Below are positions 41,488 to 51,160 of a stretch of 64,000 nt of DNA, in pieces. This DNA comes from Spongisporangium articulatum (lineage in GTDB: Bacteria > Actinomycetota > Actinomycetes > Actinomycetales > Kineosporiaceae). Within the stretch, counting starts at the first letter, position 1; the number at the start of each line of letters is the position of its first letter. The notes beneath the pieces are model-generated. The model saw only the letters and a list, made by a program, of their open reading frames with translations. It did not search any database and had not been told where the DNA came from. The translations under genes were made by a program, and so were the position numbers. The stretch spans positions 310,001 through 374,000 of the forward strand of contig NZ_JBITLV010000006.1 in assembly GCF_044465595.1 (NCBI RefSeq), read 5' to 3'.

Positions 41488-44016
41488 ATGCTCAGGGTCA
41501 CCCTGCGCGGCATCCGCGCCCACCTCGTCCGGTTCCTGCTCACCGCGTTCGCCGTCACCCTCGGCGTGGCGCTGGTGGCCGGCACCTTCGTCCTCACGGA
41601 CAGCATCAACCAGACCTTCGACAAGCTCATCGACCAGGGCACCGAGGGCGTCGACGTCACCGTGCGCGGCCAGGAGGGAGCGGCCGGCAACGCCGGCGGT
41701 TCGTTCGACGCCGTGCGCCAGGGTTTGCCGCTCAGCCTGCAGTCCCGACTGGCGGCGCTGCCCGGCGTCCAGCGCGTCTCCCCCGACCTTCAGGGTTCCG
41801 CGGTCCTGGTCGGCAAGGACGGAACGCCGGTCCGCAACGGCGGCGCGCCCACGCTCGGCTTCCCCTTCACCGCCGACGACCCGGTCGTGCACATCGTCGA
41901 GGGCCGCGGGCCCGTCAACCGCACCGAGGTCGCCGTCGAGAAGACGACCCTGGAGAAGTCCGGTCTCCAGGTCGGCGACTCCACCCGCGCCCTCCTGGGC
42001 GGCACCCCGGGCCCGGTGAAGATCGTCGGCGAGGCCCAGTTCGACGCCGCCCTCGCCGGCGCCACGATGGTCCTCGTCGACCCGGCCACGGCCCGGGCCG
42101 AATGGGCGGCCGACGGCACCACGCCGTCGTTCTCCCTCACCGCGGCGGAAGGCGTCAGCGCCCAGCAGCTCAAGGCGACGGTGCTGAACGCCCACATTCC
42201 CGGTGCCGAGGTCGTGACGAGCGCGCAGGTGCGGGAGGAGACCCGCGACGCCATCCACAAGGCGCTGGGCTTCATCACCTACTTCCTGCTCATCTTCGCC
42301 CTGGTCAGCCTTCTGGTCGGCGCGTTCATCATCGCCAACACGTTCTCCATGCTCGTGGCCCAGCGCACGCGTGAACTGGCCCTGCTACGGGCCGTCGGCG
42401 CCTCCCGCGGCCAGGTGCTGCGGGTCGTGCTCGGCGAGGCCGTGGTGCTCGGGCTGTTCGGATCGGCGCTCGGGCTCGGCCTGGGCATCCTGCTGGGCCA
42501 GGGGCTGCAGGCTCTCTTCGCCACCCAGGGCCTCCAGACCGACGGCGCCCCGGTGCTGCCCCGCACGGTGATCGTCAGCGTGCTCGTCGGTGTGCTCGTG
42601 ACCGTGCTGTCGGCCGTGCTGCCCGGGCTGCGGGCCTCAAGGGTCGCGCCGGTGGCGGCCCTGCGCGACGACGTCGCCGTGCCCGTGGGCGGCGTCCGGC
42701 GCCGCGGCATCATCGGCGGGGTCGTCCTCGTCGTCGCCCTGGCCCTCGCCGTGCCCGCCGTGCTGGCCGACCCGGTGAAGTGGCCGCTCGTCGGGCTGGG
42801 GGCTGCGCTGCTGGTGATCGGCTCTCTGGTGGCCGCCCCGGTGACCACGCGACCCATCGTGCGGATCATCGCGTGGCCCTTCACGGTACGTGGCGTGGTC
42901 GGCAAGCTGGCCCGGGAGAACGCGTTGCGCAACCCGCGGCGCACCGCCACCACGGCCAGCGCGCTGATGATCGGCCTGGCGCTGATGGGCGGGGTGTCGG
43001 TACTCGCGGCCTCGACCAAGGCCAGCGTGTCCGACCTGGTCTCCAGCCAACTCAAGGCCGACTACGTCCTCAACGGTGGGAACTCGATCTTCCCGCCCAC
43101 GGTCGGCACGGCCGTGGCCGAACTGCCGGACGTGGCCCAGGTGGCGAACATCGGGTTCGTCACCAGCAAGATCGACGGCAAGGGGGCCTCGGCCATTGCC
43201 GCCGACCCGGCCAGTCTGCTGGCGACGGTGAAGATGGACGTCACCTCCGGCACCCTGGCGGCCGATTCGGCGCGCGACATCTTCGTGTCCAAATCGGCTG
43301 CACGGGATCGCGATTGGCGCGTGGGCCAGACCGTCAGCGGTGACATCGGCAGCCTCAACGGCCAGAAGCTGACGATCAAGGGCGTCTTCGCCGACAGTCA
43401 GGTGCTCAACGGCCCCCAGGTCATCTTCACCCGGGCGTTGTACCTGAAGGCCGTCCCGCAGTCGATGCAGGGTGACTACCTGCTGTACGTGAAGGCCAAG
43501 GACGGGGTCGACCCCGCCGCCCTGCGGACCGAACTGGTGGACGCCGTGAAGCCGTTCATCGTCGTCTCCGTCCAGGACGCGGACGAGTTCACCAGCTCCC
43601 AGGCCGACCAGGTCAACCAGATCCTGGGCATCCTGTACGGCCTGCTGGCCCTGAGCGTCATCATCGCGATCCTGGGCATCGTGAACACGTTGGCCCTGTC
43701 GGTGTTCGAACGGACCCGGGAGATCGGTCTGCTGCGGGCCGTCGGCCTCAACCGGCCCCAGCTACGCCGGATGATCACGGTCGAGTCGATCAGCACCGCG
43801 GTCTTCGGCGCCGTCCTGGGACTCGCTCTCGGTCTGACCTTCGGCCTGCTGGTCCAGCACGGGCTGCGCACGCAGGGGCTGGAGTCCCTGGCGATCCCGT
43901 GGGGCACCTTGATCGGCGTACTGATCGCCGCGGCCGTCGCCGGCGTCGTGGCGGCGATCCTGCCGGCCTGGCGGGCCGTGCGGCTCGACGTCCTGCGAGC
44001 CATCACGACGGAGTAG
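41488..44016 (+). CDS. ABC transporter permease with two FtsX/MacB domains
   Basis: An 842-residue permease. Layout: TM1 (FLLTAFAVTLGVALVAGTFV), a periplasmic MacB_PCD domain, three TMs (FITYFLLIFALVSLLVGAFI and following), a linker with a second TM (IIGGVVLVVALALAVPAVL), then a second periplasmic domain and three final TMs (ILYGLLALSVIIAILGIVNT). Both halves keep the FtsX motif RTRELALLRAVGAS / RTREIGLLRAVGLN. Forms the full exporter with the preceding ATPase. No substrate clue. Confidence 0.93.
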   Translation: MLRVTLRGIRAHLVRFLLTAFAVTLGVALVAGTFVLTDSINQTFDKLIDQGTEGVDVTVRGQEGAAGNAGGSFDAVRQGLPLSLQSRLAALPGVQRVSPDLQGSAVLVGKDGTPVRNGGAPTLGFPFTADDPVVHIVEGRGPVNRTEVAVEKTTLEKSGLQVGDSTRALLGGTPGPVKIVGEAQFDAALAGATMVLVDPATARAEWAADGTTPSFSLTAAEGVSAQQLKATVLNAHIPGAEVVTSAQVREETRDAIHKALGFITYFLLIFALVSLLVGAFIIANTFSMLVAQRTRELALLRAVGASRGQVLRVVLGEAVVLGLFGSALGLGLGILLGQGLQALFATQGLQTDGAPVLPRTVIVSVLVGVLVTVLSAVLPGLRASRVAPVAALRDDVAVPVGGVRRRGIIGGVVLVVALALAVPAVLADPVKWPLVGLGAALLVIGSLVAAPVTTRPIVRIIAWPFTVRGVVGKLARENALRNPRRTATTASALMIGLALMGGVSVLAASTKASVSDLVSSQLKADYVLNGGNSIFPPTVGTAVAELPDVAQVANIGFVTSKIDGKGASAIAADPASLLATVKMDVTSGTLAADSARDIFVSKSAARDRDWRVGQTVSGDIGSLNGQKLTIKGVFADSQVLNGPQVIFTRALYLKAVPQSMQGDYLLYVKAKDGVDPAALRTELVDAVKPFIVVSVQDADEFTSSQADQVNQILGILYGLLALSVIIAILGIVNTLALSVFERTREIGLLRAVGLNRPQLRRMITVESISTAVFGAVLGLALGLTFGLLVQHGLRTQGLESLAIPWGTLIGVLIAAAVAGVVAAILPAWRAVRLDVLRAITTE

Positions 44017-44174
44017 GTCAGCAGCGGGTCTGAGCGACATCCCCGTGGGGGTCACCGGATCGTGAGCCTTCGGTCACGACCGGGTGGCCTCCGCGGGGGT
44101 CGGCCGGGCTAGGCTGAGGCCTGCTTGAGTCGTCACCGACTGACCACGGTGGCGGCCGGGGCCGAAGGAGGGTC

Positions 44175-44957
44175 GTGGTGGACGACGCCCGGTACCGGGT
44201 CGAGGAGCTGGCACGCGAGACGGACATCAGCGTCCGGAACATCCGCGAGTACCAGGACCGTGGCCTCCTACCGCCTCCCGAGCGTGACGGCCGGGTGGCC
44301 ATCTACACCGACGAGCACGCCGTCCGGCTGCGCCTGATCGACCGCCTCCTGCGCCGCGGCTACACCCTCGCCGTGATCAAGGACCTCCTCGAGGCCTTCG
44401 CCCAGGGCCGCGACCTGCACGACGTCCTCGGGCTGGAGGAGGTCGTCAGCCGCCCCTGGACGGAGGAGACCCCCACCCGGATGACCCTGCTGGAGCTGCG
44501 CCGCCTCTTCGGCTGGCAGCTCACCCCGGCGATCATCCGCCGCTGCGTGCGGCTCAACATCCTCGAACCGCACGGCCTGCGCGCCTTCATCGTGCCGAGC
44601 CCGGGGCTGATCCGGGCCGGGTCCGACCTGGTCAAGGCCGGCATCCCGCTGCGGACCGTGATCGACGTGATCGAGCACGTGCAGGAAGAGTTCGACCTGC
44701 CGGCCGAGCGCCTCGTCCAGATGGTGTTCTCGCACGTCATCCCCGCCGACATCGAGGGCGGGCTGCCGGTCGGTGAGGAACTGCGTCAGCTCAGCGACAT
44801 CATCGCCACGCTGCGGCCGCACGCGCAGGCCGCTGCGCACGCCCTGTTCGCGCAGTCCCTGACCCGGGCCGTGAACACGGCGTTCGAGCAGGTCACGACC
44901 CGGGCCGTGGGTCAGGAGCAGAAGGACGCGCAGCTCGAGGGCGACACGATCGCCTGA
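44175..44957 (+). CDS. MerR family transcriptional regulator
   Basis: A 260-residue regulator. Residues 1-75 are the MerR DNA-binding domain (YRVEELARETDISVRNIREY, then QDRGLLPPPERDGRVAIYTD). The long C-terminus (about 100-250) is helical without cysteine clusters, so metal sensing is unlikely; such all-helical extensions suit small-molecule or coiled-coil effectors. GTG start with GGAGGGTC upstream; TAGGCT at about 44110 may be the -10. Independent of the exporter upstream by a 158-base gap with a CCCC-GT-GGGG hairpin. Confidence 0.88.
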   Translation: MVDDARYRVEELARETDISVRNIREYQDRGLLPPPERDGRVAIYTDEHAVRLRLIDRLLRRGYTLAVIKDLLEAFAQGRDLHDVLGLEEVVSRPWTEETPTRMTLLELRRLFGWQLTPAIIRRCVRLNILEPHGLRAFIVPSPGLIRAGSDLVKAGIPLRTVIDVIEHVQEEFDLPAERLVQMVFSHVIPADIEGGLPVGEELRQLSDIIATLRPHAQAAAHALFAQSLTRAVNTAFEQVTTRAVGQEQKDAQLEGDTIA

Positions 44958-44975
44958 CGCGCCCGCCCGACGAGG

Positions 44976-45440
44976 TCAGTGCTTGGGGCGCTCCGACGTG
45001 CCGACCGTCTTCTCGTCGCCGGCGACTTCGTGCCCGGTGTCCATGGTGGTCTTGACGGCCTGCCCGACCCGCTGGTCCTCCCAGACCCGTTCGTCGGGCT
45101 GCCAGAAGCGCATGACGAACGACAGCAGCGGGATCAGCGCGATGGCCACCCAGTAGTTCCAGACCCCCAGGTCCTGCTGCCACTGCCAGTCCACCAGCGT
45201 GTAGGTCAGCAGGATGACGGCCATCGTGAGGATGCCCAGGAACATGATGGCCCCGAACCAGGTCGGGGACGCCGGGCGCACCTGGGCGTGGAGGTAGCGC
45301 ACGCCGGGTGGATGCTCCTCCACCACCGGCTCCGGGGTGTGGGCCCCGGCGTACTTCGCGTGGTCCTCCATGCCGGCCGCCGAGGCCCGCCCGTGCGGGT
45401 CGTCCTCGTGGGCGTCGGTCAGTCGCGCGTCGGTCGCCAT
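44976..45440 (-). CDS. CrgA-like two-TM membrane protein
   Basis: A 154-residue protein. The first 60 residues are hydrophilic and His/Glu/Pro-rich. Residues about 60-83 (PTWFGAIMFLGILTMAVILL) and 95-112 (LGVWNYWVAIALIPLLSFVM) are TM helices separated by a short loop, followed by a charged tail. The PTWF..., LGxWNYxIA and MRxW elements match the CrgA cell-division inhibitor (UPF0233), although CrgA is shorter (about 90 residues) and normally sits near the origin. This is likely a CrgA paralogue or relative. Divergent from alkB. Confidence 0.6.
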   Translation of the reverse strand: MATDARLTDAHEDDPHGRASAAGMEDHAKYAGAHTPEPVVEEHPPGVRYLHAQVRPASPTWFGAIMFLGILTMAVILLTYTLVDWQWQQDLGVWNYWVAIALIPLLSFVMRFWQPDERVWEDQRVGQAVKTTMDTGHEVAGDEKTVGTSERPKH

Positions 45441-45481
45441 CGGCCTCGCTCCTGGTATCTCTCGGATCTGTTGTCCGGGTC

Positions 45482-45525
45482 ACACCGCTGGTGTACCGTC
45501 CAGATCGTTCCATCAAGCGGTGGAA
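45482..45525. promoter_or_regulatory. Two dyads in the alkB promoter region
   Basis: ACACC-GCT-GGTGT (45482-45494) is a perfect dyad. TTCCATC-AAGC-GGTGGAA (45508-45525) pairs at six of seven positions and is flanked by GTCCAGA on each side (45499 and 45529). Both lie 40-80 bases before alkB, in the interval shared with the CrgA-like gene. A TetR-type alkane regulator would be the expected binder. Confidence 0.5.
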
Positions 45526-45564
45526 TCGTCCAGAGCAAAGCATCGCAGAGGCGAGGAGGCCCTG

Positions 45565-46767
45565 ATGAGCGCCGCTGCCGGATTCCTGTCCGACGCCCGT
45601 GCCCGCGCGTGGCGTGACACCAAGCGTTTCATGTGGCCGTCGGCCCTGTTCGTGCCGGTCCTCCCCTACGTGGGTTACGGCATCGCCAGTCACTCGGGCC
45701 GCGGGATCTTCTGGTACCTGACGCCGGCCATCGTGTTCATCCTCATCCCGGTCATCGACGGCTTCGTCGGGGACGACGGCGGCAACCCGCCCGAGGAGCT
45801 CGTGGCGGCACTGCAGGAGGACCGCTACTACCGCTGGATGACGTTCCTCTACCTGCCGCTGCAGTACGGCGGGCTGGTGCTCGGCACCTGGGTCTTCGTG
45901 CAGCCCGAGACCACCTGGTTCGCGCGGGTGGGGATCATCCTGTCCTGCGGCACGGTCAGCGGCATCGCCATCAACACCGCCCACGAACTCGGCCACAAGC
46001 GCGAGGACCTGGAGCGCTGGCTGTCCAAGATCGCGCTGGCCGCCTCCTGGTACGGCCACTTCTACGTCGAGCACAACCGCGGCCACCACGTCCGCGTCGC
46101 CACCGTCGAGGACCCGGCCAGCGCCCGCATGGGCGAGAGCTTCTACGCCTTCTGGCCCCGCACCGTGTGGGGCAGCCTCCGCTCCGCCGTCAGCCTCGAG
46201 TGGAAGCGGTTCCGGCTGCGCGGGCGTAACCCCTGGACGATCAAGAACGACGTCCTCAACGCCTGGCTGATGAGCCTCGTGCTCTACGCCGTCCTCGTCG
46301 GCTTCTTCGGCCCCCTGGCCCTGGTCTTCCTCATCCCCCAGTCCATCATCGGGTTCTCCCTGCTGGAGGTCGTCAACTACCTCGAGCACTACGGCCTGCT
46401 GCGCAAGAAGAACGAGGCCGGCCGCTACGAGAAGGTCAACCCGCTGCACAGCTGGAACAGCAACCGGCTGGCCACCAACCTGTTCCTCTACGAACTGCAG
46501 CGCCACAGCGACCACCACGCCAACCCCACCCGCCGCTACCAGGTGCTGCGCCACTTCGACGAGAGCCCGCAGCTGCCGGCCGGTTATGCTCGGATGATCG
46601 TGTTCGCCCTGGTGCCGCCGCTGTGGTTCCACAGCATCAACCCGCTCGTCGTCCAGCACTACGGCGGCGACCTGACGCAGGCGAACATCCACCCGCGCAA
46701 GCGGGACAAGATCCTGGCCCGCTACGCAACGGCGGGCCCGGTGGCCGGTTCAGGCTCAGCAGCCTGA
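45565..46767 (+). CDS. alkB: Alkane 1-monooxygenase (AlkB family, non-haem di-iron)
   Basis: A 400-residue membrane di-iron hydroxylase. Three histidine boxes are present: HELGHK (140-145), EHNRGHHVRVAT (169-180) and LQRHSDHH (311-318), plus the family motif NYLEHYGLLR (271-280). Six TM helices surround them. AlkB hydroxylates the terminal carbon of n-alkanes using electrons from rubredoxin. No rubredoxin or reductase gene is beside it, unlike typical actinobacterial alkB clusters. ATG 45565, with GAGGAGG upstream. A perfect 12-bp hairpin covers its stop codon. Confidence 0.92.
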   Translation: MSAAAGFLSDARARAWRDTKRFMWPSALFVPVLPYVGYGIASHSGRGIFWYLTPAIVFILIPVIDGFVGDDGGNPPEELVAALQEDRYYRWMTFLYLPLQYGGLVLGTWVFVQPETTWFARVGIILSCGTVSGIAINTAHELGHKREDLERWLSKIALAASWYGHFYVEHNRGHHVRVATVEDPASARMGESFYAFWPRTVWGSLRSAVSLEWKRFRLRGRNPWTIKNDVLNAWLMSLVLYAVLVGFFGPLALVFLIPQSIIGFSLLEVVNYLEHYGLLRKKNEAGRYEKVNPLHSWNSNRLATNLFLYELQRHSDHHANPTRRYQVLRHFDESPQLPAGYARMIVFALVPPLWFHSINPLVVQHYGGDLTQANIHPRKRDKILARYATAGPVAGSGSAA

Positions 46768-46772
46768 ACCGG
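46745..46772. terminator. Perfect hairpin over the alkB stop codon
   Basis: CCGGTTCAGGCT (46745-46756), loop CAGC, AGCCTGAACCGG (46761-46772). It begins inside the last alkB codons and ends five bases after the stop, facing the convergent HAD gene. It probably ends transcription of both. Confidence 0.7.
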
Positions 46773-46809
46773 TCGGCCTCCGGAAGGGAGACCACCGGCC
46801 CCGTTTCGG

Positions 46810-47502
46810 TCAGGGGGCGGAGGTCGGTGGTACTCCCCCGGGCAGCAGCCCGGCCAGGCGTTGCGGCGTCCACCCGCTGAGGGTGTCCTCGACCGTGCGC
46901 AGCGGCCCCGGCTCGATCGGCACGATGTGGGCGACGGCCAGCACCGCCGCCCCGGCCGCCTCGGCCGAGGCCACCCCGGTGGGGCTGTCCTCGATCGCCA
47001 CGCACTCCTCGACCGGCACGCCCAGGCGCGCGGCCGCCGTGAGATACGGCTCGGGGTGCGGCTTTCCGTGCGTGACGTCGTCTCCCGCCACGACCGTCGC
47101 GAAGGTCCCCGGCGGCAGCGCCTCGACCACGGCCTTGGCCAGGCGCTGGTAGGACATCGTCACCAGCGCGCACGGGACGTCGGCCGCGCGTAGCTGCCGC
47201 AGCAGGGCCTCAGCCCCCGGTCGCCACGGTACGTGCCCACGCACCCGCTCGATCACACCGTCCAGCAGCGTCTCGACGATCTCCTCGGGCGGCAGCGGCA
47301 CCCCGCCGTGCTGCGCGATGTACTCCGCCGAGACGATCAGCGGGTTGCCGACGAGCGCGTGCGCGTGCGCGTCGGACCACGTTCCCCCGTACTTCTCGAC
47401 CAGCGCGTACTCGCACTCGATCCAGTACGGCTCGGTGTCGACCAGGGTGCCGTCCATGTCCCACAGCACGGCTGACGGCAGGGTGGCGAGCGTGTCGGTC
47501 AC
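46810..47502 (-). CDS. HAD family hydrolase (beta-phosphoglucomutase/phosphatase-like)
   Basis: A 230-residue haloacid dehalogenase-like hydrolase of subfamily IA. Motif I is WDMDGTLVDTEPYW, motif II ALVTMS, motif III lysine in VTHGKPHPEPYL and motif IV AIEDSPTGVASAEAAG. A helical cap lies between residues 20 and 90. The substrate is probably a small phosphate ester. GTG start overlaps the metH stop (GTGA), so it is translationally coupled to metH; this pairing is common in actinobacteria, though no role for it in methionine synthesis is established. Confidence 0.9.
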   Translation of the reverse strand: MTDTLATLPSAVLWDMDGTLVDTEPYWIECEYALVEKYGGTWSDAHAHALVGNPLIVSAEYIAQHGGVPLPPEEIVETLLDGVIERVRGHVPWRPGAEALLRQLRAADVPCALVTMSYQRLAKAVVEALPPGTFATVVAGDDVTHGKPHPEPYLTAAARLGVPVEECVAIEDSPTGVASAEAAGAAVLAVAHIVPIEPGPLRTVEDTLSGWTPQRLAGLLPGGVPPTSAP

Positions 47503-50500
47503 GTGTTGAAGTACTTCGCTTCCGGGTGGTGGACGACGATCGCGTCGGTGGACTGCTCGGGGTGCAGCTGGAACTCCTCGGACAGCTCGACGCCGATCCG
47601 TTCCGGGCGCAGCAGCTCGACGATCTTGGCACGGTCCTCCAGGTCGGGGCAGGCCCCGTACCCGAGCGAGAACCGGGAGCCGCGGAACTTCAGCCGCAGG
47701 ATCTCGTCGAGGTCGTCGCTGTCCTCGGCTGCGAAGCCGAGTTCGGCCCGGACGCGGGCGTGCCAGGTCTCGGCCAGCGCCTCGGCCAGCTGGACGGACA
47801 GGCCGTGCAGCTCCAGGTAGTCGCGGTAGGAGTTCTGCGCGAACAGGTCGGCGGTCACCTCGGAGACCCGGTTGCCCATGGTCACGACCTGGAACCCGAC
47901 GACGTCGAGCTCACCGGAGTCCTTGGCCCGGAAGAAGTCGGCGAGGCACAGCCGCCGGCCGCGCTTCTGGCGCGGGAACGTGAAACGCAGCCGCTCGGTA
48001 CCGGGCGTCCCGTCGGTGCCGTCGCCGTCGAAGTGGGCCACGACCAGGTCGTTGCCCTCCGACCAGCACGGGAAGTACCCGTACACGACAGCCGCTTCCA
48101 GCATGCCCTCGGTCTGCATCCGCTCCAGCCACATCCGCAGCCGGGGGCGGCCCTCGGTCTCGACCAGCTCCTCGTAGGAGGGCCCCTCGCCGGAGCGGGC
48201 GCCCTTCAGCCCCCACTGGCCCATGAACGTGGCCCGCTCGTCGAGGTAGCTGGCGTAGTCGGCCAGCTGGATGCCCTTGACCACCTTCGAACCCCAGAAC
48301 GGCGGGGTCGGCACCGGGTTGTCGGTGGCGACGTCGGAGCGGGTGTCGGGCAGCTCCTCCTCCTCGACGGCGGCCTTCGCCCGGACCCGGCGCGGGCGCA
48401 GCTCCGGCAGGGCCGGACCGTCGGTGCCGCGACTGACCGCGACGAGCGCGTCCATCAGCCGCAGCCCCTCGAACGCGTCGCGGGCGTAGCGGACCTCACC
48501 CTCGTAGATCTCGGCCAGGTCCTGCTCGACGTAGCCCCGGGTCAGCGCGGCCCCGCCCAGCAGGACCGGGTACTTCGCGGCGATCCCCCGGGTGTTCAGC
48601 TCCTCGAGGTTCTCCTTCATGATCACGGTCGACTTGACCAGCAGGCCGGACATCCCGATCACGTCGGCCTCGTGTTCCTCGGCCGCCTCGAGGATGGCCG
48701 ATACCGGCTGCTTGATGCCGATGTTCACGACCGTGTAGCCGTTGTTCGACAGGATGATGTCGACCAGGTTCTTGCCGATGTCGTGCACGTCGCCCTTGAC
48801 CGTGGCCAGCACGATCGTGCCCTTGCCGGCGTCGCCCTCGACCTTCTCGATGTGCGGTTCCAGGTGCGCGACGGCGGCCTTCATCACCTCGGCGGACTGC
48901 AGCACGAACGGCAGCTGCATCTCGCCGCTGCCGAACAGGTCGCCGACCACCTTCATCCCGGCCAGGAGGTCGTCGTTGATGATCTCCAGCGCGCTCTGCC
49001 CGGCGGCCATCGCCTCGTCGAGGTCCGCGCCGAGCCCCTTGCCCTCACCGTCGATGATCCGCCGCTGCAGCCGCTCCGACAGCGGCAGGGCGGCCAGCTC
49101 GGCGGCGCGCCCGGCCCGCACGGAGGCCGCGTCGACGCCCTCGAACAGCTCCAGGAACCGCTGCAGCGGGTCGTACGTCGTGTTGCCCTCGGCGTCGAAC
49201 GTGCGCCGGTCGTAGACCAGGTCGAGGGCGACCTGGCGCTGTTCCTCGGGGATCCGGGCCATCGGCATGATCCGGGCCGCGTGCACGATCGCCGAGTCCA
49301 GGCCGGCCTCGACCGCCTCGTGCAGGAACACCGAGTTCAACACGTAGCGGGCGGCCGGCGACAGCCCGAACGAGATGTTCGACAGACCGAGCGTGGTCTG
49401 CACGTCGGGGTAGCGGCGCTTGACCTCGCGGATCGCGTCGATCGTCGCGATCCCGTCGCGACGGGTCTCCTCCTGACCGGTCGCGATCGGGAAGGTCAGG
49501 CAGTCGAGGATGATGTCCTCGGTCCGCATCCCCCACTGCCCGGTCAGGGTCTCCACCAGCCGGACGGCGATCTCCACCTTCTTCTCGGCGGTGCGGGCCT
49601 GGCCCTCCTCGTCGATCGTCAGGGCCATCAGGGCCGCGCCGTGCTCCCGGACGAGCGGCATGATCCGCGCGTAGCGGGAGTCGGGGCCCTCGCCGTCCTC
49701 GAAGTTCACGGAGTTGACCACCGGGCGGCCGCCGCACAGCTCGAGCCCGGCCTGCAGCACCGCGGGTTCGGTCGAGTCGAGCACCAGGGGCAGGGTCGAG
49801 GCGGTGGCGAAGCGGGACACGACCTCGCGGGCGTCACCGGCGCCGTCGCGGCCCACGTAGTCGACGTTCACGTCGAGCAGGTGCGCCCCGTCCCGGGTCT
49901 GGCCGCGGGCGATGTCGACGCACTCCTCCCAGTTCTCGGCCAGCATCGCCTCGCGGAACGCCTTGGAGCCGTTGGCGTTCGTACGCTCGCCGATGGACAG
50001 GTACGACGTGTCCTGGCGGAACGGGACGTGCTGGTAGAGCGAGGCCACGCCGGGTTCGGGCTGCGGGTCGCGGGCCGTCAGTTCCCGGCCCCGCACCCGC
50101 TCCACGACCGCCTTCAGGTGCTCGGGCGTCGTCCCGCAGCAGCCGCCCACCAGCGACAGCCCGAACTCCCGGGTGAACGTGTCGTGCGCGTCGGCCAGCT
50201 CGCCCGGCGACAGCGGGTAGTAGGCGCCGTCCTTGGTCAGCACCGGCAGGCCGGCGTTCGGCATGCAGGACAGCGGGACCCGCGCGTGTCGCGCCAGGTG
50301 CCGCAGGTGCTCGCTCATCTCGGCCGGGCCGGTGGCGCAGTTCAGCCCGATCGCGTCGATGCCGAGCGCCTCCAACGCCGTCAGGGCCGCCCCGATCTCG
50401 CTGCCCAGCAGCAGCGTGCCGGTCGTCTCGACCGTGACCTGGACGATGAGCGGAACGGTGATCCCCTCCCGCCCCATCGCCAGCTTCGCCCCGGAGACCG

Positions 50501-51014
50501 CCGCCTTCGCCTGCAGCAGGTCCTGCGCGGTCTCGACCAGCAGCGCGTCGGCGCCGCCGCGGACCAGGCCGGTCACCTCCTGCGCGTAGGCGTCCTTCAG
50601 CGCCGCGTACGTGGTGTGCCCGAGCGACGGCAGCTTGGTGCCGGGCCCGATCGAGCCGATCACGAACCGCGGCTGCTGCGGGGTGCTCCAGGCGTCGGCG
50701 GCCTCCCGGGCGACCCGGGCACCGGCCTCGGCGAACTCCGTGATCCGGTCCTCGATGCCGTACTCGGCCAGGTTGGCCAGGTTGGCCCCGAAGGTGTTCG
50801 TCTCCACCGCGTCGACGCCGACGGCGAAGTAGGCGTCGTGGACCGAGCGGACGACGTCCGGCCGGGTCACGTTGAGCACCTCGTTGCAGCCCTCGTGCCC
50901 CTGGAAGTCCTCCAGGGTCGGCTCGGCGGCCTGCAGCATCGTGCCCATGCCGCCGTCCGCCACCACGACGCGGGTGGCCAGGGCCTGGGCGAACTGCTCT
51001 GAACGCTGGGTCAT
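47499..51014 (-). CDS. metH: Methionine synthase, cobalamin-dependent
   Basis: A 1171-residue four-module enzyme that methylates homocysteine from 5-methyl-tetrahydrofolate through B12. Homocysteine module (about 1-320) with zinc cysteines in VGGCCGTTPEHL; pterin module (about 340-610) from YLSIGERTNANGSKAFREAM; B12 module (about 640-880) with DVHDIGKNLVDIILSNNGYT carrying the cobalt-ligand His; activation domain to the end. ATG 51014. The 146-base leader contains no recognisable B12 box, so a cobalamin riboswitch was not called. Divergent from the PAC2 gene. Confidence 0.96.
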   Translation of the reverse strand: MTQRSEQFAQALATRVVVADGGMGTMLQAAEPTLEDFQGHEGCNEVLNVTRPDVVRSVHDAYFAVGVDAVETNTFGANLANLAEYGIEDRITEFAEAGARVAREAADAWSTPQQPRFVIGSIGPGTKLPSLGHTTYAALKDAYAQEVTGLVRGGADALLVETAQDLLQAKAAVSGAKLAMGREGITVPLIVQVTVETTGTLLLGSEIGAALTALEALGIDAIGLNCATGPAEMSEHLRHLARHARVPLSCMPNAGLPVLTKDGAYYPLSPGELADAHDTFTREFGLSLVGGCCGTTPEHLKAVVERVRGRELTARDPQPEPGVASLYQHVPFRQDTSYLSIGERTNANGSKAFREAMLAENWEECVDIARGQTRDGAHLLDVNVDYVGRDGAGDAREVVSRFATASTLPLVLDSTEPAVLQAGLELCGGRPVVNSVNFEDGEGPDSRYARIMPLVREHGAALMALTIDEEGQARTAEKKVEIAVRLVETLTGQWGMRTEDIILDCLTFPIATGQEETRRDGIATIDAIREVKRRYPDVQTTLGLSNISFGLSPAARYVLNSVFLHEAVEAGLDSAIVHAARIMPMARIPEEQRQVALDLVYDRRTFDAEGNTTYDPLQRFLELFEGVDAASVRAGRAAELAALPLSERLQRRIIDGEGKGLGADLDEAMAAGQSALEIINDDLLAGMKVVGDLFGSGEMQLPFVLQSAEVMKAAVAHLEPHIEKVEGDAGKGTIVLATVKGDVHDIGKNLVDIILSNNGYTVVNIGIKQPVSAILEAAEEHEADVIGMSGLLVKSTVIMKENLEELNTRGIAAKYPVLLGGAALTRGYVEQDLAEIYEGEVRYARDAFEGLRLMDALVAVSRGTDGPALPELRPRRVRAKAAVEEEELPDTRSDVATDNPVPTPPFWGSKVVKGIQLADYASYLDERATFMGQWGLKGARSGEGPSYEELVETEGRPRLRMWLERMQTEGMLEAAVVYGYFPCWSEGNDLVVAHFDGDGTDGTPGTERLRFTFPRQKRGRRLCLADFFRAKDSGELDVVGFQVVTMGNRVSEVTADLFAQNSYRDYLELHGLSVQLAEALAETWHARVRAELGFAAEDSDDLDEILRLKFRGSRFSLGYGACPDLEDRAKIVELLRPERIGVELSEEFQLHPEQSTDAIVVHHPEAKYFNT

Positions 51015-51160
51015 CGTCAGGAGATCTCGAATCCGTGTGAGGGTCACGTGTCGGGGAAGGCGGCAACAAGGATAGGCCGTCCGGTATGCCAGGCACCGGG
51101 CCCCGGTCACCGTAGGCTGGGGCGTGGCCGCCGACCGGCGGAGAAGAGGGAGAACCACGA

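Noticed and set aside
47526..51002. Open frame of more than 1100 codons opposite metH
   Set aside because: Its sequence is Gly/Arg/Gln/Val repeats typical of the antisense frame of a high-GC gene, and metH on the other strand shows every expected motif.
51015..51160. Cobalamin riboswitch before metH
   Set aside because: No B12 box or comparable conserved stem core was found in the 146-base leader, which is short for the class.
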